DNA of 64,000 nt from Cyclaneusma minus (Eukaryota; Ascomycota; Leotiomycetes; Marthamycetales; Marthamycetaceae), in NCBI GenBank assembly GCA_037179335.1, contig JAKZHN010000060.1, positions 33,395 through 97,394 of the forward strand, written 5' to 3'. The notes below the pieces were generated by a model. The model did not search any database and was not told the DNA's origin. It saw nothing but the letters and a program-made list of their open reading frames with translations. Below, piece by piece: positions 48,065-58,407 of the stretch. The position numbers were made by a program, and so were the translations under genes. Each line of letters starts with the position of its first letter. The stretch's first letter is position 1.

Positions 48065-50893
48065 CGTTCAGGGTATGGGGAAAGCTTGCGAGAAGTGACG
48101 ATCTGATGCTAAAGACAAGAGATAACCAAGAAAATCAAGAGGAGGATGTGCTCGATATGAGGGCTTTGAAAACTTGGCAAGTAACACAAGGCTGTATATA
48201 AGACGTGATGCAAACTTACCTCGGCCATTCCCCATTGACGGTGGCTATGGACCCTGAACGGCCCCTCAAAGCCACTTGGCTCCGCTTTGGTCATAGGTAC
48301 TGACGGGAAGGTGATGGTCACCATATTATATTACCTTACACTACCCTGCAGGCTTGACTGGTGAACCGGTCAGTACCGAGGCGAAACATGATGCTGACTA
48401 AACTGGGATGTTGGAGGTGTGCCAGGCGGTTCGTAGTAAGACTGTTCCTTGAGATAGTGGCGTGTGCTGCGTGAACAAGTAAATGATTTCAAGACTGTCA
48501 ATGGCGATATCTTGAGGTGGTGGAGTTGCTGAGGGGTGGTGAAGCAGCTAGAACATCATGTCAGCATTGCTAGGGCCGGGCTTTTACGGCACGCTCGTGC
48601 ACCCCGCTGTCGATGAACTGGATGTCGCCATCCTTCGAGATGAAGGTGTGCTTCACCAGAGAAAACGGGGAAGGAAGATGGTGTTTGGTGGAGATTTTGG
48701 AGATTTCAATTGGAGATTGTATGTTGGAGATCGTTTGGCGCCGGGTATTATGTAAGCTGCCAAGCGAGGCTATGCCGCTTCAGGACAGTCCTTTCGTCAA
48801 GTTCAACCTTCACTCCGTTCTGAGCTCCAGCTCCTAAATGCCATTACATGTAGTCCTTGCACTCTCAGACTTTTAGTTTTTTAGACCTCGACGATAGGTA
48901 CCTGATCCCCTCTCCATTCCATCACCCTACGAAATACGAAATCAAGCCGATCAATTCAAAGCCTAGCACTACCTACATGTAGCAGGAAGCAGTACAGCTC
49001 CACTTTTAATATCCCCTATTCTAAAATTTCCAATTTTCGCGACCGCGGGGCCCAATTTCGGAATTGGAAGAAGCTTAGAGGATTGGGCACGTTTCATTAT
49101 TGATGAGAAAAGAGGTGCATCATGAATTTGTATTTCGGTTCCAAAATTTGAAAATCCAAATGAAAGTGTGCTTCCTCGGACTCTCCGTGACTTCTGGTTC
49201 GCACTTAACCTGTCTCACTAGCCCTTCTTGATCCCTCGACAAAGTTGTTTGAGCGGTGAGCCTCTCATGCGTTTTGTTTGATCTCAGCAGTTTTTCATAA
49301 CAATCCATGAACCTCATCATCTCCATGTCATTTTATTTGGTCACCCATAGATCTTCCAAGCTGTTACTTACAGATTAGGAGTCGACGTTCTGGACGATTG
49401 ACGCTAGTTTTTCCGTTGCTTAGGGTACTTCTCGTATTAGCGATTTCTTCTCGTTGCCCTGCTCTAGCACAGGTTCTTGTGGTGGAGAGCCGGACAGGAT
49501 TCCCGCAGATATCTCGTCCTCCACCTCAGAGTCTTCCTCATTCGACCCAGGGCAAGCATGGCATCCAGAGAATTAATCGGGATAGCCTAGTGGCTTTATT
49601 TTACTCAACCTGTACTCTTGACCCTCGCGAGTTGAAAATTCATGGTCGGCGAAGAAATCATTGCTCGCGAGAATAGCAGCCCCACCTTTGCCTGGGGGAG
49701 AGGTACCCCAAAAGAAAACAGTAATAGTGGCCATGATGTTTTTGTTACGACCATTGATGAGTTGGTCTTTTGAGAAATCTAAGGAATTGGTATGCCATTC
49801 CAAGGGCCTCATCCTCCGGAACCTTTGCAGCATACCTTTACCCGCCGGGGTTTTCACAATTACGGCGGACAAGGCAAACAACAAATCTGACATTATATTG
49901 GAATCTTCAATATGTAGTTCAGAGGTACAGTATTTCCTGACTGGCACTCGCTAGGACCGCATCGAAGGGCTTTCAAAGCGTGCTTTATAATGGTCTCGCC
50001 TCTTGCTGCGGGAACTTCGTGGTATTTGGCGGAGTTTGTGTACTGGCACCTGGATTTACTTGTGACGGAGAGGTTGCAGATACTTACAAGTACAAACTTT
50101 CTCTGTTGTCCAGACCGGAGGTAAGTGAGAGCTGCGAAATCTGAGCTAAAGGGGAGACTGGAGAGCTCTGCTCCTTAAAAAGCTGTTGAGACATTACTAA
50201 CCCCATCGATAAGCAGCTGGGGCCGTCCTTACAATAATTCAGTAGTGATCAGTCCCGCTAATACGTCTGAAGATTGAACCCATTCATGGATAGTTTATTT
50301 TTCCGATTTTCGAATATTTCCCGCCAGTCAATCCCCGGTCCTAAGGCCGTCAGTGAAATTCTCCTACATGTATACACGTTCTTTCAGTCCCCATTTTCCT
50401 GATCCAGATCAACACGTCGGTGAATGTGTGGGTTACCAGTGTCGGGGGGATGGATTTGACAATTGACAATCATCTTCACTACGACCTACGCTTTGCCTTT
50501 GGTATCTCACAGTACCTCTTTAAGCATCGAAGATCGTCCGCCCTTAGGTATCTTTCCCCACCCTTTTCCGACTGCCGCAAGAATGGTAGTCACTATTCTC
50601 TACTGGAAAAACTTTTGGGGTTCTGTCTAGGAGACTAAGCCTAGGTGCCTGGACATGGGGCTGTCTGTGTTAACTGCCCTGCGATGCAGAGACGCGACAT
50701 CAAGGCTCAACGGGACACAATTGCATCGCACGCATTTCAACCATGTCAATGGATTCGAAAGATTAAGGGACAGGCTTTTCATAGCGCCCTCGTATGTCAA
50801 AGCGGGAGTTCAAACTCATCATAGCTACCCCTCCACCCTCCGCTTGCTCGATCTTCTTGACCAAAAGTAATTCCCTTATTATCCTCGCACTTC
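48065..50893. other. Long gene-free stretch
   Basis: 2.8 kb with no frame I can support. It contains several TACATGTA-type palindromes (near 48846, 48970 and 50365), a TAGGTACCTG near 48896 and CCTAGGTG near 50641. Base composition is ordinary and there is no sign of a degraded transposon. Confidence 0.55.
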
Positions 50894-52555
50894 TCAACGT
50901 GCCTCATTCCTAATCTTGTAGCTCACTCTTGCACGACACCAACCCACAATCTCAGCAACGCCCTCTCTCTCCAGATCCTCAGCAACAGCACGGACATCCT
51001 TGTACGCATCAGGCGCTTCTTCATACACAAGATCTTTCTCGTCGCAGATCACCCAAGTCCCTTCATTCCCGCCCGTAGGCTGGAGCAGATTGTGGTTCTT
51101 GTATTTCTGGCTGAGCGACGAGAGGGCTTTGGCGCGGGACATGGCGCGTCCGGCACCATGGGCAAGGGAAAGTGCGTTCAGGCGACCCCAGGAGGTCGCT
51201 TCGGAGAAGGTGGGCTTGAGGATCATGGTTGGAGTGGCTCGTGAGCCTGGGAGTGGTAGGATGGTGAGAGGTGTGTTGGTAGCAGGGTCGTACGTAGGGG
51301 CGGCGCCTTTTCGGTGGATATAGACATGCTCTTGTGGTGCGGTATCGTCGACTTTTAGGTCCGATAACTTGTCCAAGAGGGTTGAAGCTGTCTTTGGAGG
51401 CAATGGCGGCCACTTCACCCGCTCCACGTTGTTATGCCATATGTCAACAACCCTGCGCTCTCGGAGCTTTGCCTTTGCTCGCGTAATAGCCTCAATATAT
51501 TCGACCGAGTCCTCTTCATTGCACCCCAAGGCCCAGGTCGGCTCGCCGGGCTCCAGGCAGGAGAGAAAGCGCAGTGCGATGAGATCACGATTCGTTCTCG
51601 CCCAGCGACAGGCTTTGTCGTGCTCGATGAGGTAGTCCCTCGCTTCAACACTGTCTTCTGAGAAGCACTGCGACTCGGAGGTGAAGCGCTTCAGAATGCT
51701 GCCACCGTAACCTCGAGATCCAGAGTGTACTAGCAGCACCACATCATTCTGTCGGAGACCGAACTCGTTGCCCTCGCCCTTCACCTCTTCCACGATCTGT
51801 ATCTCCGCAAAGTGATTCCCAGCACCAATGGTGCCAACTGACTTGTCCCATTCTTCACCAGCAGAGCAACTTCCATGATCATCCTTAAGCCACGCTTCTC
51901 GCTCATCACTCGTCCGCCACGGTCCCTCCAATCCTCTCAGCTTCCCTGCGATCTTCTTCCCCTTATTGCCATCCACCTGATCCCGCGATAGTTGTGTTTT
52001 ATACCAAGCCATCCCGCACCCGATATCTCCACCGATCAAAGGCGGATGTATCCATTTGGACGAGGCAAAGACAGCGCCAATTGGGAACTTGTTACCGGGA
52101 TGGAGATCGGGCTGGCCGACGGCGTGGACAATTCCTGGGAGAGTGTGTGCGGTCGTTTCGAGTTGAGCTACGGCGAGATCTTCGACGTAGGCCTTTTCCG
52201 CGAGTAGGGACACGCTGCACTGAGGATGAACATCTTCCCGGTCCAGGACCCCATTCTTTTCTCCATCGGTTCCTTCGGCCTGCCTTAGCACGCCGACATA
52301 GTCCTCTCCCACAGAAACGAGCAGCGTGATGTCGTCCTTCAGATGTGACTGCCAATCGGCCTCGCTCAGTAATTCATCTCCAGTACGGTGCAGGAAGATG
52401 CGGGTAGGCTTCTTGACCCGTAGTTTTGACTTGGCGGCATCAAAGACTTGCTTCCGGAGGGCTTCTGGGGTGGTTTTGTCGGAGGTACGGAGGAGGAGAG
52501 GAGCTCTGACGCTTTGGTTCGCGTTGGACGCGATGGTTACACGTGTGGCGGGCAT
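50894..52555 (-). CDS. RTCB: RtcB-type RNA ligase with fused N-terminal domain
   Basis: 3'-phosphate/5'-hydroxyl RNA ligase of the RtcB family (tRNA splicing, RNA repair), Mn2+/GTP dependent. 553 aa, no introns, ATG at 52555. The active-site set is complete: GGDIGCGM (Asp177, Cys180), GAGNHFAE (His248), HSGSRGYG (His277), HNNVERV (His374), HRKGAAP (414-420) and SLAHGAGRAMSR with His466, the residue that takes GMP. LHPGNKFPIGAV and PLPGSRATPTMI are also family blocks. Residues of about 18-88 precede the RtcB core and read like a small ubiquitin/CIDE-N-like domain (LRKQVFDAAKSKLRVKKPTR, then IFLHRTGDELL and DDITLLVSVGEDY). It is divergent from RRP43 across a 634-bp promoter. Budding yeast lacks RtcB and uses Trl1 instead. 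Confidence 0.92.
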   Translation of the reverse strand: MPATRVTIASNANQSVRAPLLLRTSDKTTPEALRKQVFDAAKSKLRVKKPTRIFLHRTGDELLSEADWQSHLKDDITLLVSVGEDYVGVLRQAEGTDGEKNGVLDREDVHPQCSVSLLAEKAYVEDLAVAQLETTAHTLPGIVHAVGQPDLHPGNKFPIGAVFASSKWIHPPLIGGDIGCGMAWYKTQLSRDQVDGNKGKKIAGKLRGLEGPWRTSDEREAWLKDDHGSCSAGEEWDKSVGTIGAGNHFAEIQIVEEVKGEGNEFGLRQNDVVLLVHSGSRGYGGSILKRFTSESQCFSEDSVEARDYLIEHDKACRWARTNRDLIALRFLSCLEPGEPTWALGCNEEDSVEYIEAITRAKAKLRERRVVDIWHNNVERVKWPPLPPKTASTLLDKLSDLKVDDTAPQEHVYIHRKGAAPTYDPATNTPLTILPLPGSRATPTMILKPTFSEATSWGRLNALSLAHGAGRAMSRAKALSSLSQKYKNHNLLQPTGGNEGTWVICDEKDLVYEEAPDAYKDVRAVAEDLEREGVAEIVGWCRARVSYKIRNEAR

Positions 52556-53189
52556 GGTTAGGTTGTGGAGTAGTGAAGATCTGGGGCGATTAATTCTCCA
52601 GAAGCAGGCCGAATACAGGAGCAGGTATTGCTCAAGCTGGTAAGGTGTGGTGGGTCAAGCTTGGAGTCTGCTAAGATATAGTCTCCCTGTGGCGGTGCAC
52701 TTTTCTGAACGAGACTGAGTCAATCTGACTGCGTGAGCGCAATCTTGCTTGCTAGACGCGATAGCATGGAACCCGCTCAACTTGAGCACAACTGACTAAT
52801 CAAATATCTCGAAATTGGTTGTTCAATGTCATTTGATGCACGCGCAAAATCAAACCAGATACTCACTTCACCTGCCACATCGAAAGACACCTGGGTGTAA
52901 GAAAAGGTAAGCACGGGCCATGCAATAAACACACCCTGTGGCGGTGTGCTTCTATCGCAAAGGAAGAGACCGAGCGTCGGCCGGCAAACTTCAAAAATTT
53001 CAGCCTCGCGACGCAGAGCTCGCCGGATCTCGACATCTCGCGCCAACGTCCACGGAGTCCCTCCCTTCTTGTCAATTCCTTCCCAACCTGAAGAAGCAAG
53101 GTCAAGTAATTGTACAGCTGCTGCCGAAATCCTAGCAGCTCGGACCCCTTGAATTCGCCCGACATCTATCCGCCATCCATCCACACACA
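52556..53189. promoter_or_regulatory. Divergent promoter, RtcB / RRP43
   Basis: 634 bases between two genes that act on RNA and are transcribed away from each other. The motif CCCTGTGGCGGTG occurs twice, near 52684 and 52931, in the same orientation; it could be a shared control element. Confidence 0.5.
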
Positions 53190-54398
53190 ATGGCAACCAC
53201 CAGCCAGGTTACCACCGACTCCACCCAACCACAGCTCGTTTTCGCGCCCGCGACTCTCGCTGCTCTCTCCCCAGCCCCCTACCTCCTCGCCCATCTCCAG
53301 TCCTCTGCAGCCGCGTCACCTAATTCCTCACCTGCCCCCCGACGAGCAAACGGTCGCACCACTCGCGAGTTTCGCAAACCACACGTCAACATTGGCTCCC
53401 TGTCTTTCACCCATGGCAGCGCAGTCGTGCGAACAGGAAACAGCACCGCTGTATGTGGTGTACGAGGCGAGATATTGAATGTGGCTGATGTGCCGTATTC
53501 GAGTGGGATCAAGCGACGAAGGACCGACGTTGACGTTTCTGCTGCAAATACTCGTGGCAGTGGCACCTCTGGAGGGAAGCATGATGACGAGGAAGCAAGA
53601 GAAGATGCGAGCAAGCTGGAGGAGCTAGGACTGCTGGTGCCGAACGTGGAGCTTTCCACAGGCTGTTCGCCAGAGCACCTCCCAGGCAACCCACCGAGCG
53701 CTACGGCACAGAGTCTCGCTTTCCGCGTGTTGCGCTATTTGCATGCTTCGGAGGTCGTCCCGCTGCAGAATCTCGAGATCTACCATACGCACGACGCTGC
53801 TGACTCCGACGACGAAGATGAAGACGACGAGGCTATGGATGTCGATACTGGCGAGGAGAAGAAGCAGGTCAAGACGCTGAAGGCTTTCTGGACACTCTAC
53901 ATAGACATCCACATCATGTCGCTCGATGGTCCGGCTTTCGACATTGTCTGGGCTGCTGCTATGTTCGCATTACGAAGTACACGCCTGCCGGCCGCCTATT
54001 GGGACGCAGACAGTCAACGCGTCTTGTGCGTGCCGGATCTCACTCTCTACCGAGGTCTGGGCGTGAAGGGATTACCGTTGGCTGCCAGTTTTGGAGTTTT
54101 CGCCCCCGGAAGTGGCAAGGGACTGAGCATTCAGATGGATGGCGAGAAACAGAGCAAGGCAAAGAAGGAGGCAAAGGCAAAGAAGGAAGAAGCGACGGAA
54201 TACCTGTTGGCGGATATTGATCGCTTCGAGGAGAGCCTTTGCAAGGAGCGAGTTATGGTTTTGTGCGACTGCAGCCAAGGTAGTTCCAGGATTGTTGGTC
54301 TTGAAAAGGATGGAGGCGGCGCTGTGGGAAGGGATGTCATGAAGAATGTGGTGGACATTGCAAAGCAGCGATGGAAGGAGTGGGCAAGTGTCGTCTAA
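53190..54398 (+). CDS. RRP43: Exosome subunit of the RNase PH family (Rrp43-like)
   Basis: Non-catalytic ring subunit of the 3'-5' RNA exosome (rRNA processing, RNA decay in nucleus and cytoplasm). 402 aa, single exon. RNase PH-type blocks: NGRTTREFRKPHVNIGSLSF, GSAVVRTGNSTAVCGVRGEI, LVPNVELSTGCSPEHLPGNP, SLAFRVLRYLHASEVV, KAFWTLYIDIHIMSLDGPAF and DIVWAAAMFALRSTRLPA. The phosphate-binding Arg pairs of active RNase PH are not obvious, which fits a structural subunit. Two insertions are low in complexity: a Gly/Ser/Lys/Glu linker after the first block and an acidic run (DSDDEDEDDEAMDVD), plus a Lys-rich patch near residue 325. Rrp42 or Rrp45 are less likely alternatives. Confidence 0.85.
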   Translation: MATTSQVTTDSTQPQLVFAPATLAALSPAPYLLAHLQSSAAASPNSSPAPRRANGRTTREFRKPHVNIGSLSFTHGSAVVRTGNSTAVCGVRGEILNVADVPYSSGIKRRRTDVDVSAANTRGSGTSGGKHDDEEAREDASKLEELGLLVPNVELSTGCSPEHLPGNPPSATAQSLAFRVLRYLHASEVVPLQNLEIYHTHDAADSDDEDEDDEAMDVDTGEEKKQVKTLKAFWTLYIDIHIMSLDGPAFDIVWAAAMFALRSTRLPAAYWDADSQRVLCVPDLTLYRGLGVKGLPLAASFGVFAPGSGKGLSIQMDGEKQSKAKKEAKAKKEEATEYLLADIDRFEESLCKERVMVLCDCSQGSSRIVGLEKDGGGAVGRDVMKNVVDIAKQRWKEWASVV

Positions 54399-55287
54399 TT
54401 TGATGATGGCAGGTATGGAATAAGAATAGGAACACTTGTCTGACGCCCATACTGTTTTGAAGCTGGGTGGAGCGTGATATCATGGGATGGGCGTATCTTG
54501 CAAGCTCGAACAGGCTGACCTCAGAAGATGCACTGGCCGATGTCGAGAGGTGTGGCTTTGATCAACATTGGCGCGAGTTGATCAATACAGGCGCGAGGCT
54601 CAATTGTCGAAGTTGGGTTATGGAACTGGCAGCTGGCTTCAAGGCTACTGCCGCGTTGCATTCCCTGAATGCTGCCCCGAATGCGTGCCTCGAATGCGTG
54701 CCTCGAATGCATGCCCCGATGCAGATACCATGCGATGTACGTATGGAGTTGAATGTGCATTCACGCTTGAGCTATGGACCGACTCGGGGATGATGCTACG
54801 GCGACCAGCCATGAGTCCTGAGACGTCGGACCTCAACGCGTTTGTGAAGTAATGGTATAGATCTCCCTTTCCATGGCCTATATTAAACTAGAGACACGTA
54901 ACGAGTAGGCAGTGCTCAACCTCCTCAAGGTTGGAGCTGCCCGGTTGACGCTGGATATCCAGCTCCATTATTTTCCACATCTACAATTCTACAGAGGAGC
55001 AAGCTTATCTGACCACACATACCGCTCCAACTATTCGGCGAATCTCCGAATATGGCCAAGCACAAATGCACTATGCCAAAGCAGCACTCAAATGAAAGGA
55101 ACGCAGATTTTCTCATCAGGACCGCTATGCTAACGCCGCAGAAATGTATCCACCAACCCATATCTACCACCAACACGCCAGCAATGCAAGTCCAGGTCTC
55201 GAAATCTACCAAACGCCATCTATTTCGCAGTCTCTGAGAACGCGACCAGGCACCAAGGAAACGCAATTGCAAATGTGCACGAGGGGG
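54399..55287. other. Convergent intergenic stretch
   Basis: About 890 bases between the RRP43 and ankyrin-gene stops. Open frames are under 120 codons without features. It holds the 13-bp tandem repeat listed separately. Confidence 0.5.
54666..54718. repeat. 13-bp tandem repeat, about four copies
   Basis: The unit CGAATGCGTGCCT recurs in tandem with small changes (one GAATGCTGCCC, two perfect, one CGAATGCATGCCC). Confidence 0.8.
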
Positions 55288-56236
55288 CTATTCGGAATCA
55301 GAGGCAGAGTTGTAGCCATCGGCGACAGCGTCTTTGTCGGCAGTGCCGAGAATGTCGTGGTCGACGAAGTCGGAGTGGTTGAGGGCAGCATATTCTGCTT
55401 GTTGGAAGACGGAACGCAGGGAGGTGTTGGAAGGGTCGGTGAGTTGAAAAGGGGTAAGGTGTGCCTTGTTTCGTATGCTGCGGGAAATCAAAGCGAGTCA
55501 GTAGGTGTCTCCAGCACGAAGTTCAATTGTTTCAGATGGAATGAAAACAGAGTTAAGGCGCTTCTTCGGTCACTTCAGTTGGGATAAAGTTGTTTCAGCG
55601 GAACACGACCGAGAACAGGACAGGCAGACGTACCGAGGATCCGAGCCAGCCTCGAGCATCATCTTGACCAAAGCTTCACCATACTCCCAGTTGTCCTTTC
55701 CGCCCTCGTTGATATACCTCACAGCAGAGTGTAGAGGCGTGTCGCCCTCCCGCGAGTTGATGGGGTCGCATTCGAAGCCCTCTTGGTCCAACAAAAAGTC
55801 GATGACTTCCCCTGAATGTCGCAGACGCCAGTCAGCGGTGGTTCGTGTATCTGCGCCATGTACTTGCGCCATGGCATTCTGCAGTAGCAGGTAGGATGTC
55901 GCATACAGTTACCACGCAAAGCCGCCTCATGATAGGCATAGTTCCCAAGCACAGATTTCGCCGAATTCAGCAGTGCAGCGGCAGCTTCGGGCGAGGTACA
56001 TTCGTTTACGATCTCTTCGAGCAGATCGGGATTGTTTGAGCGCGCTGCACCGATGATGCGTTCCTGGGGACTGGCGCCCTGTATAGCCAACATTGCCAAA
56101 CATCAGCATAAGCGCAACAGAGCTCGCGGCGCATCGACAACTCCAGGAGGGGCAGACTCACCTCGTCAGACCTTGTATCCGAGCTTCCAGGCCGCCCGTT
56201 CGTATCGGCGCCGGCACCAGTTGTAGATAGACTCAT
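55288..56236 (-). CDS. Ankyrin-repeat protein, 4 exons
   Basis: Small soluble ankyrin protein of a family widespread in fungi; role unknown. Exons 56236-56162, 56078-55907, 55811-55634 and 55477-55288 join in frame to 204 aa; introns of 83, 95 and 156 bp. Ankyrin content: SPQERIIGAARSNNPDLLEE, YAYHEAALRGNWEVIDFLLD (joined across an intron), NSREGDTPLHSAVRYI, EALVKMMLEAGSDPRIRNK and AHLTPFQLTDPSNTSLRSV; the end is GYNSASDSE. The first exon is the less certain part. It uses a strong GTGAGT donor and an ATG with A at -3, but overlaps the end of the neighbouring small gene in another frame. A simpler start is the ATG at 56093 without that intron (184 aa). Confidence 0.8.
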
Positions 56237-56477
56237 AGTAGGCAGGCTGCTTGACTTCTTTGTGCTTGTACTCGTAGTGGAGCACGCGTTGGGCGCGGGA
56301 CAGTTCGTAGATGAAGAGATGGTAGTCATCCATATCGTCCAATTCGATCATCTTGGCGACGGCGATTCGGCAGTATTCTTTTCCGAGAGAGTTTAAAGTA
56401 GTGGGGTTTGAGTGTGGCGGTGCGAGGGGCTCGGAGGGGTCTTGCAGATTGAAGTGACCTGGAGAGTCGCAGCACAT
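56166..56477 (-). CDS. Small conserved-looking hypothetical protein
   Basis: 103 aa from the ATG at 56477, single exon. Not recognised. Codons end mostly in C or G, and the composition is protein-like with many aromatic and charged residues: YCRIAVAKMIELDDMDDYHL, FIYELSRAQRVLHYEYKHKE, YYESIYNWCRRRYERAAWKL and GYKV at the end. The first 35 residues are Pro/Ser-rich. It probably makes a helical, soluble protein. It lies directly upstream of the ankyrin gene on the same strand. A canonical splice donor sits 4 bases after its stop, so it may be part of a shared transcript. It shares a 314-bp promoter region with RPC11 on the other strand. Confidence 0.62.
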   Translation of the reverse strand: MCCDSPGHFNLQDPSEPLAPPHSNPTTLNSLGKEYCRIAVAKMIELDDMDDYHLFIYELSRAQRVLHYEYKHKEVKQPAYYESIYNWCRRRYERAAWKLGYKV

Positions 56478-56791
56478 TTAAGGGGAAGGGAGGTGTTGCG
56501 GTTGCGAATGGCTTCAATTATTCACGAGCCTACAATCGCCTCAATTATCAACAATCTATTTCTACTATTCGCGACTTTTTACGTGCGCGCCAGCAATAAC
56601 AGACGTGGTGCACGTGCCGGTTCTCGCCTCGCCGCCTCGCAGCCTCAGCCTCGGGCGCAGCCTTCTGTTGCTTGGGGATCAAAAATTAGACATAACGACG
56701 AACGACTGGACTTCGCTGCGCCTGTGATTCATCTTCTTCAGCTCTCAAACCAAGCGCACCGGCTTCTTCACCCCCAGCATCCGAGCCCACC
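56478..56791. promoter_or_regulatory. Divergent promoter, small gene / RPC11
   Basis: 314 bases between the ATG of the minus-strand small gene and the ATG of RPC11. An upstream open frame in the RPC11 direction covers much of it but ends out of frame with the true zinc-ribbon start, so I treat it as leader sequence. Confidence 0.5.
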
Positions 56792-57272
56792 ATGCTTCTC
56801 TGTAATTCTCCCTCTTCCCAATCCAGTCTCACTTCCCATCTACCGCGCTGCTAACTACAGCGCAGTCTGCCCCACCTGCTCCAACATCCTCACCGTCTCC
56901 CAAACCGCCCTCACCGCCGCCAACGCCGACCGTAAGAACCGCCTCGAATGTCTCACCTGCCCCTACCAATTCCTGATCGAGCGAACCTACTTTGAGCGCC
57001 GCGAGTTTGTGCACGAGAAGCGCGACGATGACATCTTTGGCGGCTCGGGTCAGTGGGACAATGCCCAGAAGACGACGGCCCAGTGTCCGAGGGAGGGATG
57101 CAATGGCAACGAGGCTGCTTTCTACCAGGTGCAGATTCGCAGTGCCGATGAGCCCATGACCAGCTTCTACAGGGTGAGTGGAGACCGGTCTATTTCTAAG
57201 GCCGCGTTGAGAGCCAATTGCTGACTTGGGATACAGTGTATGACTTGCGCCAACCACTGGAGAGAGAACTGA
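56792..57272 (+). CDS. RPC11: RNA polymerase III subunit RPC11 (TFIIS-like), 3 exons
   Basis: Small Pol III subunit for RNA cleavage, termination and re-initiation. Exons 56792-56801, 56866-57173 and 57237-57272 give 117 aa, close to the ~110 of relatives. The first exon is only 10 bases; joining it through the CGCAG acceptor gives MLLFCPTCSNILTVS, the expected N-terminal zinc ribbon (second Cys pair LECLTCPYQF). The C-terminal TFIIS-like ribbon is complete: CPREGCNGNEAAFYQVQIRS, then ADEPMTSFYR and CMTCANHWREN, with the catalytic-loop residues RSADE. A CTAAC branch-like site lies just before the first acceptor. A model beginning in the long upstream frame would lose the first zinc-ribbon residues and is rejected. 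Confidence 0.93.
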
Positions 57273-58026
57273 GGCCTAGCCGCAGCCCGGTGCACCCAAA
57301 GGGGATTGAGGCTGGGGATACTCTCTGCGTGTACGTCTTTACATTGAGGTTATACCTGGCTGGAGTGATTTAGCATGGCGTTTGGGAAGTGAAAACGGAG
57401 GTCACGCATCGAGCCAATGGAGTTATGGAGCAAAGGCCGTGGGCAAAGCGATGCTTAGAGAGACCATGGACAGATGCAAGTCGAAATCCAAGTACTCGAA
57501 CGAGGAGATATCAAGGCTCCTCCGTCTGGTGGCAAATGGCAAAGAAAACGCAATCGCACGGGACCTCTGGAAAAATCCCCAAGCACTTGTTCGAGTGAAA
57601 GTGCCTTCGAATCTCGAAGAGTTCCTTAGAACAGCTGCTGAATGAGCTCGTTCAACGCGTTTTCCCCTCCTTTTCTACCATGCGCCGGCTGTAGAGAACG
57701 CCGCAGAAGACAGACTGAGGAGCTCATGAGGCACGCCTCTAGCCCCTATTCCTGATCCGTTGATTGGTACCCATTTGTGGTTTGCCACAATTTTGTCCAG
57801 ATCGCCTTCACTGCCAACTGGCATGACATCGTCCGAGATTCCACATAGCTGCGAAGAGCCAACGCCAGTTGTATCAGATTCCATGCTTTTCCCCAAATGA
57901 TAACCCCAGCGCCATCCTGCCCATGTCGCAACCCGCAGACCATGCACCTGTAATCACAATACCCATGCAGATGTCATTCCCCTGTAAATGCCATTGCCAT
58001 ATGCAGAAAATGTGCTCTATCCAGCC
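57273..58026. other. Convergent intergenic stretch
   Basis: About 750 bases between RPC11 and MED31 stops. A frame at 57451-57645 (64 codons from its first ATG) reads somewhat protein-like but has no start context or motif. Confidence 0.45.
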
Positions 58027-58407
58027 TCACGCTCTCTCGCTCAACCTGTCCACCACCTCCAAGCTCATGATCTCCTTCCTAAACCTTTCGTTCTGTAGCA
58101 GCTCCAGATGGCGAATGGTCGGGCCGGGATAGGTCAGATACTTGATGTATTCGGGTGTGGTCCAGTACTGAAGATATTCGAGGTAGGCGATGAATTCAGG
58201 CTGTTCGAAGCGCTTGGTGACTGCGAGGTGGTTGAGGTAGAGGGGGTTTGCGAGAGCTTGTACGAACTGGCGGGGCGAATTAGCTTTTATTGGGGCGGTT
58301 TGAGAACGGGATGGAGGGGAAATAAGTGAAGATGAAGACAGGCTTACTTCCAGTTCGATCTCGAATCGGGTGAAGCCGCCATACTTGGGCTCCGTGGTGT
58401 CTGCCAT
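58027..58407 (-). CDS. MED31: Mediator subunit Med31 (Soh1)
   Basis: Component of the Mediator middle module, which links activators to RNA polymerase II in the nucleus. Exons 58407-58348 and 58266-58027 are separated by an 81-bp intron; 99 aa. Removing the intron restores the core RFEIELEFVQALANPLYLNH, followed by LAVTKRFEQPEFIAYLEYLQ and YWTTPEYIKYLTYPGPTIRH, a near-textbook Med31 sequence. The true ATG is at 58407 (MADTTEPKYGGF); the frame reaches 58419 only through a GTG. It is divergent from eEF3. Confidence 0.96.
   Translation of the reverse strand: MADTTEPKYGGFTRFEIELEVSLSSSSLISPPSRSQTAPIKANSPRQFVQALANPLYLNHLAVTKRFEQPEFIAYLEYLQYWTTPEYIKYLTYPGPTIRHLELLQNERFRKEIMSLEVVDRLSERA

Noticed and set aside
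49573..49947. 124-codon minus-strand frame
   Set aside because: Begins at a GTG, no recognised motif; the first ATG leaves about 100 residues of unclear character.
57382..57645. 87-codon plus-strand frame after RPC11
   Set aside because: Begins at TTG; from the first ATG only 64 residues remain. Protein-like in places but without supporting evidence.
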